Assembly (NCBI GenBank): GCA_903827955.1
Contig: CAIKKJ010000075.1
Coordinates: forward strand, 1 to 64,000
Reading direction: 5' to 3'
Source of the DNA: an uncultured Verrucomicrobia subdivision 3 bacterium
GTDB taxonomy: Bacteria > Verrucomicrobiota > Verrucomicrobiia > Limisphaerales > UBA11358
DNA: 64,000 bases
In this document: positions 9,001 through 15,920 of the stretch, piece after piece
Numbering within the stretch: position 1 is the first letter of the stretch
Layout: each line of letters opens with the position of its first letter
Made by a program: the position numbers and the translations under genes
Notes under the pieces: model-generated
The model's database searches: none
What the model was told of the DNA's origin: nothing
The model's input: the letters and a program-made list of their open reading frames with translations, nothing else

Positions 9001-10453
9001 TTTGACGGCGGATGACGTCAGCACCAATTCTACCTTCAGTTTTTCCACACACACTTTTGCGTCTTGCGGAAATTCCACAAACGTCATCGAGACGACCGTT
9101 TCCACCACGCAGGGCGTGTTTCACCGCAGCAGCGCCAGCGGCGCGCTCAAGCCCGGCGCGTGGTCGCACGTCACGCTGACGTGGACGAACGGCGAGGCAC
9201 TGAAACTTTACATCAACGGCCAACTCGACCAACCGAACGTCGGCTTCATTGCGGGCAGCGGCGCGTTGACGAATTGCCCACAGTTCATCATCGGCAAGGG
9301 CGCGTGGGACAGCCCGGCCTCGTGGAGCGGCGGCGTTGATGATGTGCGCGTATTTGACCAGGCATTGAGCGCGTCGGAAATTCTCGCCCTCGCCGCCGGG
9401 CCGGTGACGAATCACGCGCCAGTCGTGGACGCCGGGCCGGACGTGAGCGTGCAGATGGGAATTCCCGTCACGCTCATCGGCACGGTCAGTGACGATGGCT
9501 TGCCGAATCCGCCTGCGTCCATCACCAACTGGTGGACGTATCTCGGCACGAATAATATCACGATCACCAATCCCGCGAGCCTCACGAACACCTTCGTTTT
9601 CGACACGCCGGGCGATTACGTTTTCCGCCTCACCGCATTCGACGGCGAGCTGACGAGCTTTGATGACGTGACCATCACCGTGCTGGAGCCGATTTACGTC
9701 AGCGTCAATGCCTCCATCAGCGATGCGAACGAACTTGGCCCCGTGCCCGGCGAATTCACCCTCACGCGCACCGGCGACACCAACAGCCCGCTCACCGTTT
9801 ATCTCGGCCTCTCCGGCACGGCGAGCAACGCGGTGGATTATGTTGCGGTGACCAACGCCGTCACGTTCGCCGCGCTAACGAATACAGTTGTCCTGACGCT
9901 CACACCCATCCTCGACGACCGCATCGAAGGCGATGAATCAGTGATGGTCACCGTGCAGACGAACCTCGCCTATGTCATCACCGGCAGCCCGGCAACCGTG
10001 ACGATTCATGATTCACCCTACGGTTTGTGGAGCATCCAGAATTTCACGATCGAGCAGTTGACCTTTCCGAACATCAGCGGCGCGGCGGCGGATTTTGAGC
10101 ACGACGGCGTGAACAATTTTTCCGAATACGCCTTCAACCACGACCCGAAAGCCGCCGACGGCAACCCGCCGTATCAATGGGGTTTTGAAACCAGCACGAA
10201 TGACAACAAGCCGCATCTCACCCTGACGTGGACGCGCCGGCTGCCGCCGCGCGATGTAGAATATGGCGTGTATGTCTCGACAAACTTGTTGGACTGGAAC
10301 ACAGGGACAAATTATGTGCAGGAATTTTTGCACACGAACGACCCGAACGGCATCACCGAAACCGTGAAGACCCGCGCGCTGGCGCCATTTCCGAATTCCA
10401 TAAAACTGTTCATGAACATCCGCGTATGGTTACAGCAAGTTCCCGCGCCTTGA
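3014..10453 (+). CDS. Giant secreted metzincin / Calx-beta / LamG protein
   Basis: 2479 residues. An N-terminal hydrophobic export signal (about 7-22) is followed by a metalloprotease region with the zinc motif HELGHNYGLWH at 421-431 (HExxHxxGxxH, metzincin; closest to the M11 gametolysin type). Then come a PKD-like domain (about 620-705), a carboxypeptidase-regulatory-like domain (about 713-790), nine Calx-beta repeats (about 798-1815, most ending near DDD or DND), a PKD-like domain, a LamG/concanavalin-like domain (about 1915-2130), another PKD, a tenth Calx-beta and a C-terminal segment with DFEHDGVNNFSEYAFN. Calx-beta repeats bind calcium and act as stalks; LamG suggests glycan or matrix binding. 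I infer a surface or secreted protease with a long adhesive stalk. It is Thr/Asn-rich, as is usual for such stalks. Confidence 0.9.
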   Translation: MNQKTVLAMAISAGALVGLFFFHHLPIATGSRTENAGSVPLKSAVKTPAASQPRSARPAHSKQNNFTSDTLADAFQNFSQWARQFTNGTVTLVDGQRFAWKRREVMRDLIEHNPQRALEMAVPFELRQSLPHEVSRFFEEQVDGRGDLEVLAATDFSTSATTISRKVQIGGRRFDAFVYGRRNGQVSQLNIPLHGVALDGKLAVAAQPLRELSLAEATALDAKTVSANAICSVSGRAADSRGHQIFAESGGGVLHFCGVDHFDLADRQLALAESGGTSAGTFPIIPSAAQDNWTHGRKSVLYIRVNFPDDLTEPISEPAAYTAMNGVNSFYTENSYDLTSLTATVTPVITMPQTKAYYSADAGLLLNDARTWAKKAGYVTANYERDIVALTSVPGFSWGGLAFVGGKGVWLQSFGVGVTAHELGHNYGLWHANFWDTRTNFSMVGPGTNLEYGNIYDTMGPAAAGNALFNAVHKNILDWLKADAVQTITSNGIYRLYPFDVPAAKRVAGRNYAAAIKRDSLRDCWLEFRTKYTANAWDENGLLLNWTPWDESNGGAHLIDTTPGSPDANDTASRSDAAVTIGRTFNDHAAGLHLTPLLRGASGAEPWIDYQVNLGTFTNNHPPVLAIEADLTNAAPGTLVHFHATAADPDGDALAYAWTFDDLTFSTNNQPWIAKTFSGSGDHLVRCVVSDMKGGEASANVIVSTGASAKFRLSGRVTDVNGSPLGGVLVGNGQIDAAKFIGGWTDSDGRYTIVNVSVTNSFDLLPHQFGYTYSNANWANPIFPTNNTDGLDFVATPLPLVNVFADTNAVVESDGAAHTFTVTRTGSVSNDLTVNLVLSGTATLRSDYSLTPTIVATNGVTIPAGTNSVTFTFHVINDSLVEGPETISLTLLDDDQNTSNPNYAIAPLGDATVTIIDDDSLVTPTVMLTTTTPQISENGMDPGQLIFTRLGSTAGDLAVNYSVSGTATAGADYVTLPGVAVIPTGQSSVTIPLVPIDDKNFETNETVTATLATNVTYIIGSPSAATITILDDDFMTVSVYATGDAAEPATVGKFTVKRDGDLTEALVVNYNVSGTASNGVDYSALSGIVTIPAGAASADISVAPIDDSLLEGDETVMLSLTNTVNYDVGTPGSATVFIRDSERPTITISSTNTPISEQGATTGQFIITRNSSVGDLTVFLNISGTATAGSDYVPLDNQVLIPDGATSATLDVIPFHDLILEPMETVIVTLPTNANYFVSSSASATVEILDDGTSTIPGIGFCFATSAFLEGESPGIAVTLSQTSSVPVQVGYRVIGGTASSNRYSLPQGILIIPSNTWVAFVPLKITNDSLVEPPQTIRVTLFNPANATLDGIKIHTYTILDDDVCSVSVTATQTNAAETGLVAGNFRITRVGSTNSAQPVNFQITGSASAPTDYSPLGNSTVIPAGATFVDLPVTPTDDNMMEFPQTVVLTLTSATNANIISPNVATVTIADNDTNNLPVVTVTSTDHPNALEGGANGEFLFTRTGPVTNALTILFSVSGTAGNGVDYAAITNGVTIPAGQSNAIVSVAAVDDTLVEGDETVIISLTEGADYRTAYPAFATVTIQDNDQRVWIDASDFIASKYAPNLPDPGQFTFSRFGTTNTPVTIFYAISGTASNGLDYASITNFIVIPAGQLTTTLPILPQHSGIVVGPVTVTLTLLTNTAFVLGAKTNGTVTINDDMPAVSISAVVTNVLEGSGSNGVFRVTRSGDPKYDFTALLGVGGQATFGVDYPPFATNVYFSCGVTSVDLFITPTNEVVVEGDESVLAFLLPSSAYSILSPSNAVLTIADAGTNQTPQVIITSPKTYVAFANGTNAGLVLNATIIDDSTNDVLKWTKVSGPDSYVFGDPTTNNTTVTFTNSGVYLLRLTADDGQLQGHADILVFVSTDVLSVTNILHWTLDDGSGTNVLDSSTNGRNGTLVGQPAWITNGAIAGALNFHGTNDCVRQTAGSNTLNGLSAFTVALWIKPATNASQGFLTADDVSTNSTFSFSTHTFASCGNSTNVIETTVSTTQGVFHRSSASGALKPGAWSHVTLTWTNGEALKLYINGQLDQPNVGFIAGSGALTNCPQFIIGKGAWDSPASWSGGVDDVRVFDQALSASEILALAAGPVTNHAPVVDAGPDVSVQMGIPVTLIGTVSDDGLPNPPASITNWWTYLGTNNITITNPASLTNTFVFDTPGDYVFRLTAFDGELTSFDDVTITVLEPIYVSVNASISDANELGPVPGEFTLTRTGDTNSPLTVYLGLSGTASNAVDYVAVTNAVTFAALTNTVVLTLTPILDDRIEGDESVMVTVQTNLAYVITGSPATVTIHDSPYGLWSIQNFTIEQLTFPNISGAAADFEHDGVNNFSEYAFNHDPKAADGNPPYQWGFETSTNDNKPHLTLTWTRRLPPRDVEYGVYVSTNLLDWNTGTNYVQEFLHTNDPNGITETVKTRALAPFPNSIKLFMNIRVWLQQVPAP

Positions 10454-10478
10454 CGCCACGGCAACTCCAGCCAATCAT
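10450..10478 (+). promoter_or_regulatory. Predicted promoter of the cupin gene
   Basis: TTGACG (10450-10455), a 17-base spacer and AATCAT (10473-10478) lie 8 bases before ATG 10487. The -35 overlaps the stop codon of the preceding gene. The geometry predicts a leaderless transcript. Confidence 0.5.
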
Positions 10479-10486
10479 CCGCGAAT

Positions 10487-10816
10487 ATGTTTCCCTACCT
10501 CGCGCTTGCAAAAGATCAACCGTGGCAGCCCGGCCCTTATGCGGGCGTCGAATTGAAAGTGCTGCACAAAAATCCCGACTCCGGCGGCGTGGTGGTGCTG
10601 CGAAAATTTTCCGCCGGCAGCACCATCCCCGCCCACACGCATCCGCTCGCAAACGAATGGGCCTACGTTCTCACCGGCGAATGGGATGAGTCCGGCATGA
10701 CCTACACCAACGGCGCGCTATTCTTCGCGCCCAAGGGAATCCAGCACGGCCCGCATGTCGCGAAGACAGAAGTCACCAGCCTCACCATTTTTGACGGCCC
10801 GTTAACCGTCGTTTGA
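10487..10816 (+). CDS. Small cupin-domain protein
   Basis: 109 residues forming a single cupin barrel. The motif [18 protein letters not shown] followed by [15 protein letters not shown] supplies the His/Glu metal ligands typical of cupin_2 and ChrR-type cupins. No signal peptide, so cytoplasmic. Function is not predictable: it may be a small-molecule binding or isomerase-type cupin. It starts 33 bases after the giant gene but has its own promoter-like sequence. The downstream GGQ-protein gene follows after about 60 bases. Confidence 0.8.
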   Translation: MFPYLALAKDQPWQPGPYAGVELKVLHKNPDSGGVVVLRKFSAGSTIPAHTHPLANEWAYVLTGEWDESGMTYTNGALFFAPKGIQHGPHVAKTEVTSLTIFDGPLTVV

Positions 10817-10838
10817 AATGGCGGCGGCCGGAGGGCCG

Positions 10839-10867
10839 TTGCTGAAACTTCACGCGGTCGCTATATT
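10839..10867 (+). promoter_or_regulatory. Promoter of the GGQ-protein gene; decides its start
   Basis: TTGCTG (10839-10844), 17 bases, TATATT (10862-10867). ATG 10875 follows 7 bases later, where transcription would start. This favours 10875 over the track start 10818, which would lie upstream of the promoter. Confidence 0.6.
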
Positions 10868-10874
10868 CAATCCC

Positions 10875-11285
10875 ATGGGCGCATTTCCGGTCAGCCTCGA
10901 AAAAGAAAACCAGCTCGCATCACGCATGGCCGCGCTCGGCGTGCGCGAGGCGGACATCGAAGAAAGTTTTGTCCGCTCCGGCGGCCACGGCGGACAGAAC
11001 GTCAATAAAGTTTCCACCTGCGTGATGCTCGTCCACCGCCCGACTGGCGTGACGGTAAAATGCCAGGAAACGCGCCAGCAGGGACTGAACCGCTACCTCG
11101 CGCGCCGGTTGTTGCTGGACAAAGTTGAAGAAAAGAAAAACGGCTTCATCGCCGCGCAACGCGCCGAGATCGAAAAAATTCGCCGTCAGAAACGTAAACG
11201 CTCCCGCCGCGCGAAAAACAAGATGCTCGCGGACAAATCCCATCACTCGGAAAAGAAAGCCGCGCGCCGTTCGCCGGGGGAATAA
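10875..11285 (+). CDS. Class-I release-factor-like GGQ protein (ArfB/PrfH type)
   Basis: 136 residues. It contains the catalytic peptidyl-tRNA hydrolysis loop [18 protein letters not shown], in which the GGQ is preceded by GGH, and a basic C-terminal tail ending [14 protein letters not shown] that can enter the ribosomal mRNA channel. The codon-recognition domain of RF1/RF2 is missing, so it resembles ArfB (YaeJ) or PrfH-like rescue factors that free stalled ribosomes or repaired messages. The start is ATG 10875, chosen from the upstream promoter. The gene converges with hpnJ. Which subfamily it belongs to needs an alignment. Confidence 0.82.
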   Translation: MGAFPVSLEKENQLASRMAALGVREADIEESFVRSGGHGGQNVNKVSTCVMLVHRPTGVTVKCQETRQQGLNRYLARRLLLDKVEEKKNGFIAAQRAEIEKIRRQKRKRSRRAKNKMLADKSHHSEKKAARRSPGE

Positions 11286-11311
11286 AAAAGGCGCGTCAAT
11301 GCTGACGCGCC
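11284..11311 (-). terminator. Intrinsic terminator of the hpn operon
   Basis: A perfect 9-bp stem (GGCGCGTCA/TGACGCGCC) with a 4-base loop lies between the convergent genes. Read on the minus strand it is followed by a run of six T, so it terminates hpnJ transcription. Confidence 0.85.
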
Positions 11312-11329
11312 GTGAAAGTTGAAGGGCGC

Positions 11330-12781
11330 TTATGCCGCCGCGCGGGCCGCCGCCAGATCGCTCTTGCGCTGATTCAGACTCTTAAAGAATTCGTAGCCTT
11401 CGCGGCAGCGGCGCACCATCACATCCTTGTCTTCGAGCATCGTTTTAATGATGCGCAGAATCGGCTTCGGACGCAGATAGTAGCTGCGATAAAAACGGTC
11501 CACGGCCTCGAAGATTTCTTCCTTTGAGGCTTCCGGATATTCCAGCGTGCTTTGCTGTAAGCCGTCGGCGTGCAGAATGTCGCCCTTGTCCTTCTTGACG
11601 AACCAGCCGTTGAGCTTGGCCTGTTCGTAAAGCTCCGTGCCGGGATACGGCGCGGCGAGCGAGACTTGCAGCGAGAAGACGTCGAGTTCCTTCGCGAAGT
11701 TGATTGTCTGCTCAATCGTTTCTTTCGTCTCGACCGGCAAACCAAGAATGAACGTTCCGTGAATCACGACGCCAGCCTGATGGCAGGACTTGGTAAAGCG
11801 ACGCATCTCATCGGTGGTCACGCCTTTTTTGATGCGTGTGAGGGTTTCGTCATTGCCACTTTCGTAACCGACGAGAAACAGGCGCAGGCCGTTGTCTTTG
11901 AAACTTTTGATTGTATCGTAATCGAGATTCGCGCGGCTGTTACAGCTCCAATCCACACCGAGCGGGCCGAGTTTCTTGGCGATTTCGCGCGCGCGCGGGA
12001 GATTCGCGGTGAAGGTGTCGTCGTCGAAGAAAAATTCGCGCACCTGCGGGAAAATTTTCTTCATGTAGGCCATCTCGTCCGCGACGTTCTGCGGCGAACG
12101 CACGCGATATTTGTGTCCGCCAATCGTCTGCGGCCAGAGACAGAAACTGCACTGCGCCGGACAACCGCGACCGGTATACATCGAGACGTAAGGATGCTGG
12201 AGGTAGCCGATGAAATATTTTTCGATCTCCAGATCGCGCTTGTAAACGTCCGCGACCCACGGCAGCACATCCATGTCCGCGATCATTTCGCGTTCGGGAT
12301 TGTGGATGATCTTGCCGTCCTTGTTTTTGTAGGAGAGGCCGCTGATGGTCGAGAGGTCGCGGTCTTCGGCGACTTCCTTGCAGGTGTAATCGAATTCCTT
12401 GCGGCCGACCCAATCAATCGCCGGAGAAGCTTTCAACGTTTCCGTCGGGAGAACCATCGTGTGCGCACCGATGAAACCGATTTTCGTGTCGGGCTTCTGC
12501 GCCTTGATGGCTTCGGCCACCTTGCAGTCGTTCTTCAGCGACGGCGTCGAAGTATTGATGATGACGTGGTCAAAGTTCTTCGCCTCGGCGAGACATTTGG
12601 CGAGGTCGATGTTGTGTGGAGCACAATCCATCAGCTTGGAATTCGGCGTGAGCGCAGCGGGTTGCGCGAGCCACGTTGGATACCAATAGCTGGTGACTTC
12701 GCGCCGCGCCTGATACCGCGCGCCGGCGCCGCCGTCAAAGCCGTCGAAACTCGGAGGTGAAAGATAAAGGGTTCTGCTCAT
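11330..12781 (-). CDS. hpnJ: B12-binding radical SAM protein HpnJ
   Basis: 483 residues. An N-terminal cobalamin-binding-like domain (about 1-150) precedes a radical SAM core with the 4Fe-4S motif C207-PAQ-C211-SF-C214. The opening RTLYLSPPSFDGFDGGAGARYQ and the overall length match HpnJ, the hopanoid-associated enzyme linked to ring contraction that yields the cyclitol ether headgroup. It would act on bacteriohopanetetrol derivatives at the inner membrane. It lies 12 bases downstream of hpnH, clearly co-transcribed, and is followed by a strong terminator. No squalene-hopene cyclase or other hpn gene is nearby, so the rest of the pathway must be elsewhere. Confidence 0.88.
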   Translation of the reverse strand: MSRTLYLSPPSFDGFDGGAGARYQARREVTSYWYPTWLAQPAALTPNSKLMDCAPHNIDLAKCLAEAKNFDHVIINTSTPSLKNDCKVAEAIKAQKPDTKIGFIGAHTMVLPTETLKASPAIDWVGRKEFDYTCKEVAEDRDLSTISGLSYKNKDGKIIHNPEREMIADMDVLPWVADVYKRDLEIEKYFIGYLQHPYVSMYTGRGCPAQCSFCLWPQTIGGHKYRVRSPQNVADEMAYMKKIFPQVREFFFDDDTFTANLPRAREIAKKLGPLGVDWSCNSRANLDYDTIKSFKDNGLRLFLVGYESGNDETLTRIKKGVTTDEMRRFTKSCHQAGVVIHGTFILGLPVETKETIEQTINFAKELDVFSLQVSLAAPYPGTELYEQAKLNGWFVKKDKGDILHADGLQQSTLEYPEASKEEIFEAVDRFYRSYYLRPKPILRIIKTMLEDKDVMVRRCREGYEFFKSLNQRKSDLAAARAAA

Positions 12782-12793
12782 TTAAAATGGTGG

Positions 12794-14230
12794 TTATTCG
12801 GCTTTCTTGTTGGCGGAAATTTTGGCGAGCAACTCATCGCGTTCGCTGGTGTCGCTCGTGCCGCAATGGCTGCCGACGTGCGCTTCGTGATTGTGATTGG
12901 TTTCTTCTTTGCGCGAGAACGCGGCTTGCGCGCCATTCATGGCGGCGCGGGGGGAATTCAGCACGGCCTTCGCTTCGGCAAGATGGCCTTTGCCAATGGT
13001 GACGCCGTTGAAGGCGGTTTTGACCAGTTCGGATGAAGCCGGATACGGCTTGGGTTTCGAGCCGAAGTTGTAGGCGAAATTTTTCCAGTTGTCGCCGCGC
13101 TGGTAATTCGTGCCGAGCGCGCCGCTGGGATCGTAGCCGCAATGCACCATGCAATTTTCACAACGCGGATCGCGCGCCACGCCGTCCACCACGCCGTATT
13201 TGTCCCACGTTACTTTCGTGAGCATTTCCGTGTAGCCGTCATAATGACCGTCGGTCATCAGATAGCACGGAGCTTTCCAGCCCTTGACGTTGTAAGTCGG
13301 AATCGCCCAGGCGGTGCAGGTCAACTCACGTTTGCCCGCGAGAAATTCCTGATACACCGGTGTGCCAAAGATGGTGAACATCTTGCCCCACTCCTCGATC
13401 TTGGCGAATTTCTGGCGCGTCATTTTGCGGGTCAGGAAAAAATCTTCCGGCTGTTTGCCGAGGCGCGAAACCATGTCCTTCTTGGCGGCATCGTATTCGT
13501 AACCGGGCGAAATCGTGTGGCCGTCCACTTCGAGTGAACTCAGATACTTGAACATGTCTTCGAGTTCCTTCACGTCGGTTTCTTTATAGACCGTCGTGTT
13601 GGTCGCGACTTGGTAGCCGCAAATCTTCGCCATCTTGATGGCCTCGACACATTCTTTGAACACGCCCTCGCGTTCGACGATCAAGTCATGCGTGAATTCC
13701 AGACCGTCCACGTGAACGTTCCAATACATCCATTTCGTCGGACGGATGACAACTTTCTTGCGCGCTGCGTCGTTGGCGTTGCGGATGGCGTCGGCTTCCT
13801 TTTCGGAAATCAATTTTTCCGCAACGAGCTTTTTAAGCGTCGGCTCGGTTTCCGCCGTGTAAATCGCGGCAAGGTAATCGCGCATTTTTTTGCGCATGAA
13901 CACGCCGTTGGTGCAGACGTAAATCACGCGGCCCTGTTCCAGTAAACCGGCGATGAGTTCCTCAATCTTCGGATAAATCAGCGGCTCGCCGCCGCAAATG
14001 GAAACCATCGGCGCATCGCATTCCATCGCCACCGCGAGACATTTTTCCAACGGCACCATATCCTTGAGGTTCGTGGAATACTCGCGGATGCGCCCACAGC
14101 CGGTGCAGGTGAGGTTGCAGGTGTGGAGCGGTTCGAGCTGCAAGACCATCGCGAATTTCGGCGTCTTGCGGACTTTATGTTTGACGATGTGGCTGGCGAT
14201 TTTCATCGTCAGCGCGAGTGGGAAGCGCAT
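12794..14230 (-). CDS. hpnH: Radical SAM adenosyl-hopane synthase HpnH, extended
   Basis: 478 residues. The radical SAM cluster motif is C38-NLT-C42-TG-C45, and the region around SICGGEPLIYP, YVCTNGV and WNVHVDGL is characteristic of HpnH, which joins the adenosyl radical to diploptene to give adenosylhopane, the first step of side-chain synthesis. The protein is longer than the usual 330-390 residues: an insert of about 45 residues precedes WNVHVDG, and an approximately 90-residue C-terminal tail carries a His/Cys-rich stretch (NHNHEAHVGSHC). It sits five bases after the lipoprotein gene and 12 before hpnJ, in one operon. Confidence 0.92.
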   Translation of the reverse strand: MRFPLALTMKIASHIVKHKVRKTPKFAMVLQLEPLHTCNLTCTGCGRIREYSTNLKDMVPLEKCLAVAMECDAPMVSICGGEPLIYPKIEELIAGLLEQGRVIYVCTNGVFMRKKMRDYLAAIYTAETEPTLKKLVAEKLISEKEADAIRNANDAARKKVVIRPTKWMYWNVHVDGLEFTHDLIVEREGVFKECVEAIKMAKICGYQVATNTTVYKETDVKELEDMFKYLSSLEVDGHTISPGYEYDAAKKDMVSRLGKQPEDFFLTRKMTRQKFAKIEEWGKMFTIFGTPVYQEFLAGKRELTCTAWAIPTYNVKGWKAPCYLMTDGHYDGYTEMLTKVTWDKYGVVDGVARDPRCENCMVHCGYDPSGALGTNYQRGDNWKNFAYNFGSKPKPYPASSELVKTAFNGVTIGKGHLAEAKAVLNSPRAAMNGAQAAFSRKEETNHNHEAHVGSHCGTSDTSERDELLAKISANKKAE

Positions 14231-14235
14231 AAAAA

Positions 14236-14439
14236 TTAACGAACGGAGGCGATTTCGTTGGCGGAAGTTTCAATCAGCACAAACGGTGCGCTGTTCGTGC
14301 AAGGCGGGCAGGCCTTCAACAGTCCCGGCAGGAAGAAGCTCGCCGGTGACACGCTCTGACTGGCATTGATGCCGCCGCAGCCCGCGCCCAAAAGCGCGAC
14401 CGCCGGCAGCATTGCCATGAATTTCCAACTTAATCTCAC
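14236..14439 (-). CDS. Small lipoprotein heading the hpn operon
   Basis: 67 residues from GTG 14439 (ATG 14418 is the alternative). The hydrophobic signal ends in the lipobox LLGAGC, then a short Ser/Pro-rich mature part with a CPPC motif (KACPPCTNS). The track extends this frame to 14586, but that would cross the promoter at 14446-14473. It is the first gene of an operon with hpnH and hpnJ, five bases apart, so a role linked to hopanoid handling in the envelope is possible. The mature protein matches nothing I recognise. The CPPC could be redox-active or bind metal. Confidence 0.65.
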   Translation of the reverse strand: MRLSWKFMAMLPAVALLGAGCGGINASQSVSPASFFLPGLLKACPPCTNSAPFVLIETSANEIASVR

Positions 14440-14445
14440 TTGCCG

Positions 14446-14473
14446 AGTATAAAACACTCCGCCACGATGGCAA
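14446..14473 (-). promoter_or_regulatory. Promoter of the lipoprotein-hpnH-hpnJ operon
   Basis: On the minus strand TTGCCA (14468-14473), 16 bases, TATACT (14446-14451). The GTG at 14439 begins 6 bases after the -10, so the operon message should be leaderless. Confidence 0.65.
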
Positions 14474-14491
14474 CTTCTAATTGACCGGATC

Positions 14492-15298
14492 ATGCTGTTC
14501 AAACACGCCCATGCGGGGAAAGTCGCGCTTTTATTTCTGCTGTCCCTTGCCGCGGCGCTGGCTGGCCGGGCGACGGATAACAACACCTTTATCGAGCAGG
14601 CGGAAAAAGAATTTCAGCGCGCACAAAAAAGTTTTCAAACCGACCCGCAAAACTCCACAAACTCCTGGCGATTCGCGTCGGCCTGCTTTGACCGGGCCGA
14701 CCTCGCCACGAATGACGCGCGCCGCGCAGAATCTGCCCGGCTCGGCATTGCCGCGTGCCAGCAATTACTCGCCCGCGAGCCGAAGTCCGCGCCGGGACAT
14801 TATTATCTGGCGATGAATTTCGGCCAGCTCGCCGAGGCCGAGGCCCCGTCCATCGCCGCCTACAAGCTGGTGCACGAGGTTGAACACGAATTCAAAGCAG
14901 CGGCGGCAGTCGATGAACACTTTGATTTCGCTGGCCCGCCGCGATGCCTTGGCCTGCTTTACCGCGATGCGCCCGGCTGGCCCATCAGCATCGGCAGCAA
15001 ACGCAAGGCGAAAGATTTTTTAGAACAAGCCGCCCGGCTCGCGCCGGATTATCCCGAAAACCAGCTGAACCTCGCCGAATCATATTTGAACTGGCGACAG
15101 CGCGAGGAAGCCGAAAAGGCCTTGGCCAAACTCGACGCTCTCTGGCCAGCCGCGCAGACAAACCTCGGCGGCGAACTGTGGGGGAAAAGCTGGCACGATT
15201 GGTCGGTGCGCCGGGCGGCGGCGAAGACAGAATTTCAAAAAGTCTTCAAGCACGCACCCGGACACAGCAATTTAACTGGTGCAAAATTGAATGGATGA
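14492..15298 (+). CDS. Exported TPR-like protein of unknown function
   Basis: 268 residues. A signal peptide (KVALLFLLSLAAALAGRA, about 10-27) is followed by an all-helical protein with TPR-like spacing of alanine and tyrosine residues (EKEFQRAQKSFQTDPQNS; LLAREPKSAPGHYYLAMNF; EQAARLAPDYPENQLNLAESYLNW). Likely periplasmic and a protein-interaction scaffold. It is transcribed divergently from the hpn operon, and its end overlaps the longest possible reading of the next gene. I cannot assign a function. Confidence 0.75.
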   Translation: MLFKHAHAGKVALLFLLSLAAALAGRATDNNTFIEQAEKEFQRAQKSFQTDPQNSTNSWRFASACFDRADLATNDARRAESARLGIAACQQLLAREPKSAPGHYYLAMNFGQLAEAEAPSIAAYKLVHEVEHEFKAAAAVDEHFDFAGPPRCLGLLYRDAPGWPISIGSKRKAKDFLEQAARLAPDYPENQLNLAESYLNWRQREEAEKALAKLDALWPAAQTNLGGELWGKSWHDWSVRRAAAKTEFQKVFKHAPGHSNLTGAKLNG

Positions 15299-15332
15299 AC
15301 TAGACTGCCGCTCAAAGCTCGGTAAACCAGCC

Positions 15333-15917
15333 ATGGCAAAAAAACTCATCGCAGCATTGACTCACTCGACGGTGCTCCTGCGCGAGTGGGTAGCCAATCC
15401 ACAAGGCACCGGTTCCATCGCGCCCAGTTCCCCGCAGCTCGGCGCCGCGATGGCACGCTGGCTGCCACGCAACCCCGACAGCTACGTGCTCGAGCTTGGC
15501 CCCGGCACCGGCGCGGTCACGGATGCGCTGCTCAAATACGGCCTGCGCGAAGACCGACTCATTGCCATTGAATTTAACCCCAACCTCGCCAAATTGCTGC
15601 GCAAAAGATTTAGGCACGCCCACATCATCACCGGCGACGCGTGGGAACTCGACACCCTGCTCGCCGAATTGCCGTTGCCGGTGGAGTCCGTCGGCGCGGT
15701 GATTTCCAGCCTGCCGCTGCTGAATTTTCCCAAGGAAAAAGCCGATGAACTCGCGCAAAAAATCCGTTCCATCCTCGAACCACGCGGCCGCTGGGTGCAA
15801 TACAGCTACCAGATCGTGAAAGATCGCGCGCGGGGCGGTGAAGATTTCCGGCTGCTTGCCTCGAAGATTGTCTGGCTGAATTTTCCGCCCGCCCGCGTCA
15901 GCGTTTTTCAGAAATAG
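15333..15917 (+). CDS. Class I SAM methyltransferase (phospholipid or rRNA dimethylase-like)
   Basis: 194 residues from ATG 15333. The SAM-binding motif I is VLELGPGTGAVTDALL, followed by the acidic LIAIEFNPNLA and a DAW/ISSLPLLNF motif IV region. The combination resembles bacterial phospholipid N-methyltransferases (PmtA of the Rhodobacter type) and KsgA relatives. It probably acts at the membrane on phosphatidylethanolamine, but the substrate is an inference. The track start at 15291 overlaps the preceding gene; ATG 15333 begins at MAKKLIAALTHS, a more natural N-terminus. It converges with the SpmAB-like gene three bases away. Confidence 0.72.
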   Translation: MAKKLIAALTHSTVLLREWVANPQGTGSIAPSSPQLGAAMARWLPRNPDSYVLELGPGTGAVTDALLKYGLREDRLIAIEFNPNLAKLLRKRFRHAHIITGDAWELDTLLAELPLPVESVGAVISSLPLLNFPKEKADELAQKIRSILEPRGRWVQYSYQIVKDRARGGEDFRLLASKIVWLNFPPARVSVFQK

Positions 15918-15920
15918 TTT

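Noticed and set aside
11570-12760. 396-residue plus-strand ORF opposite hpnJ
   Set aside because: It is the antisense shadow of a strongly supported radical SAM gene; Arg/His/Val-rich with no motif.
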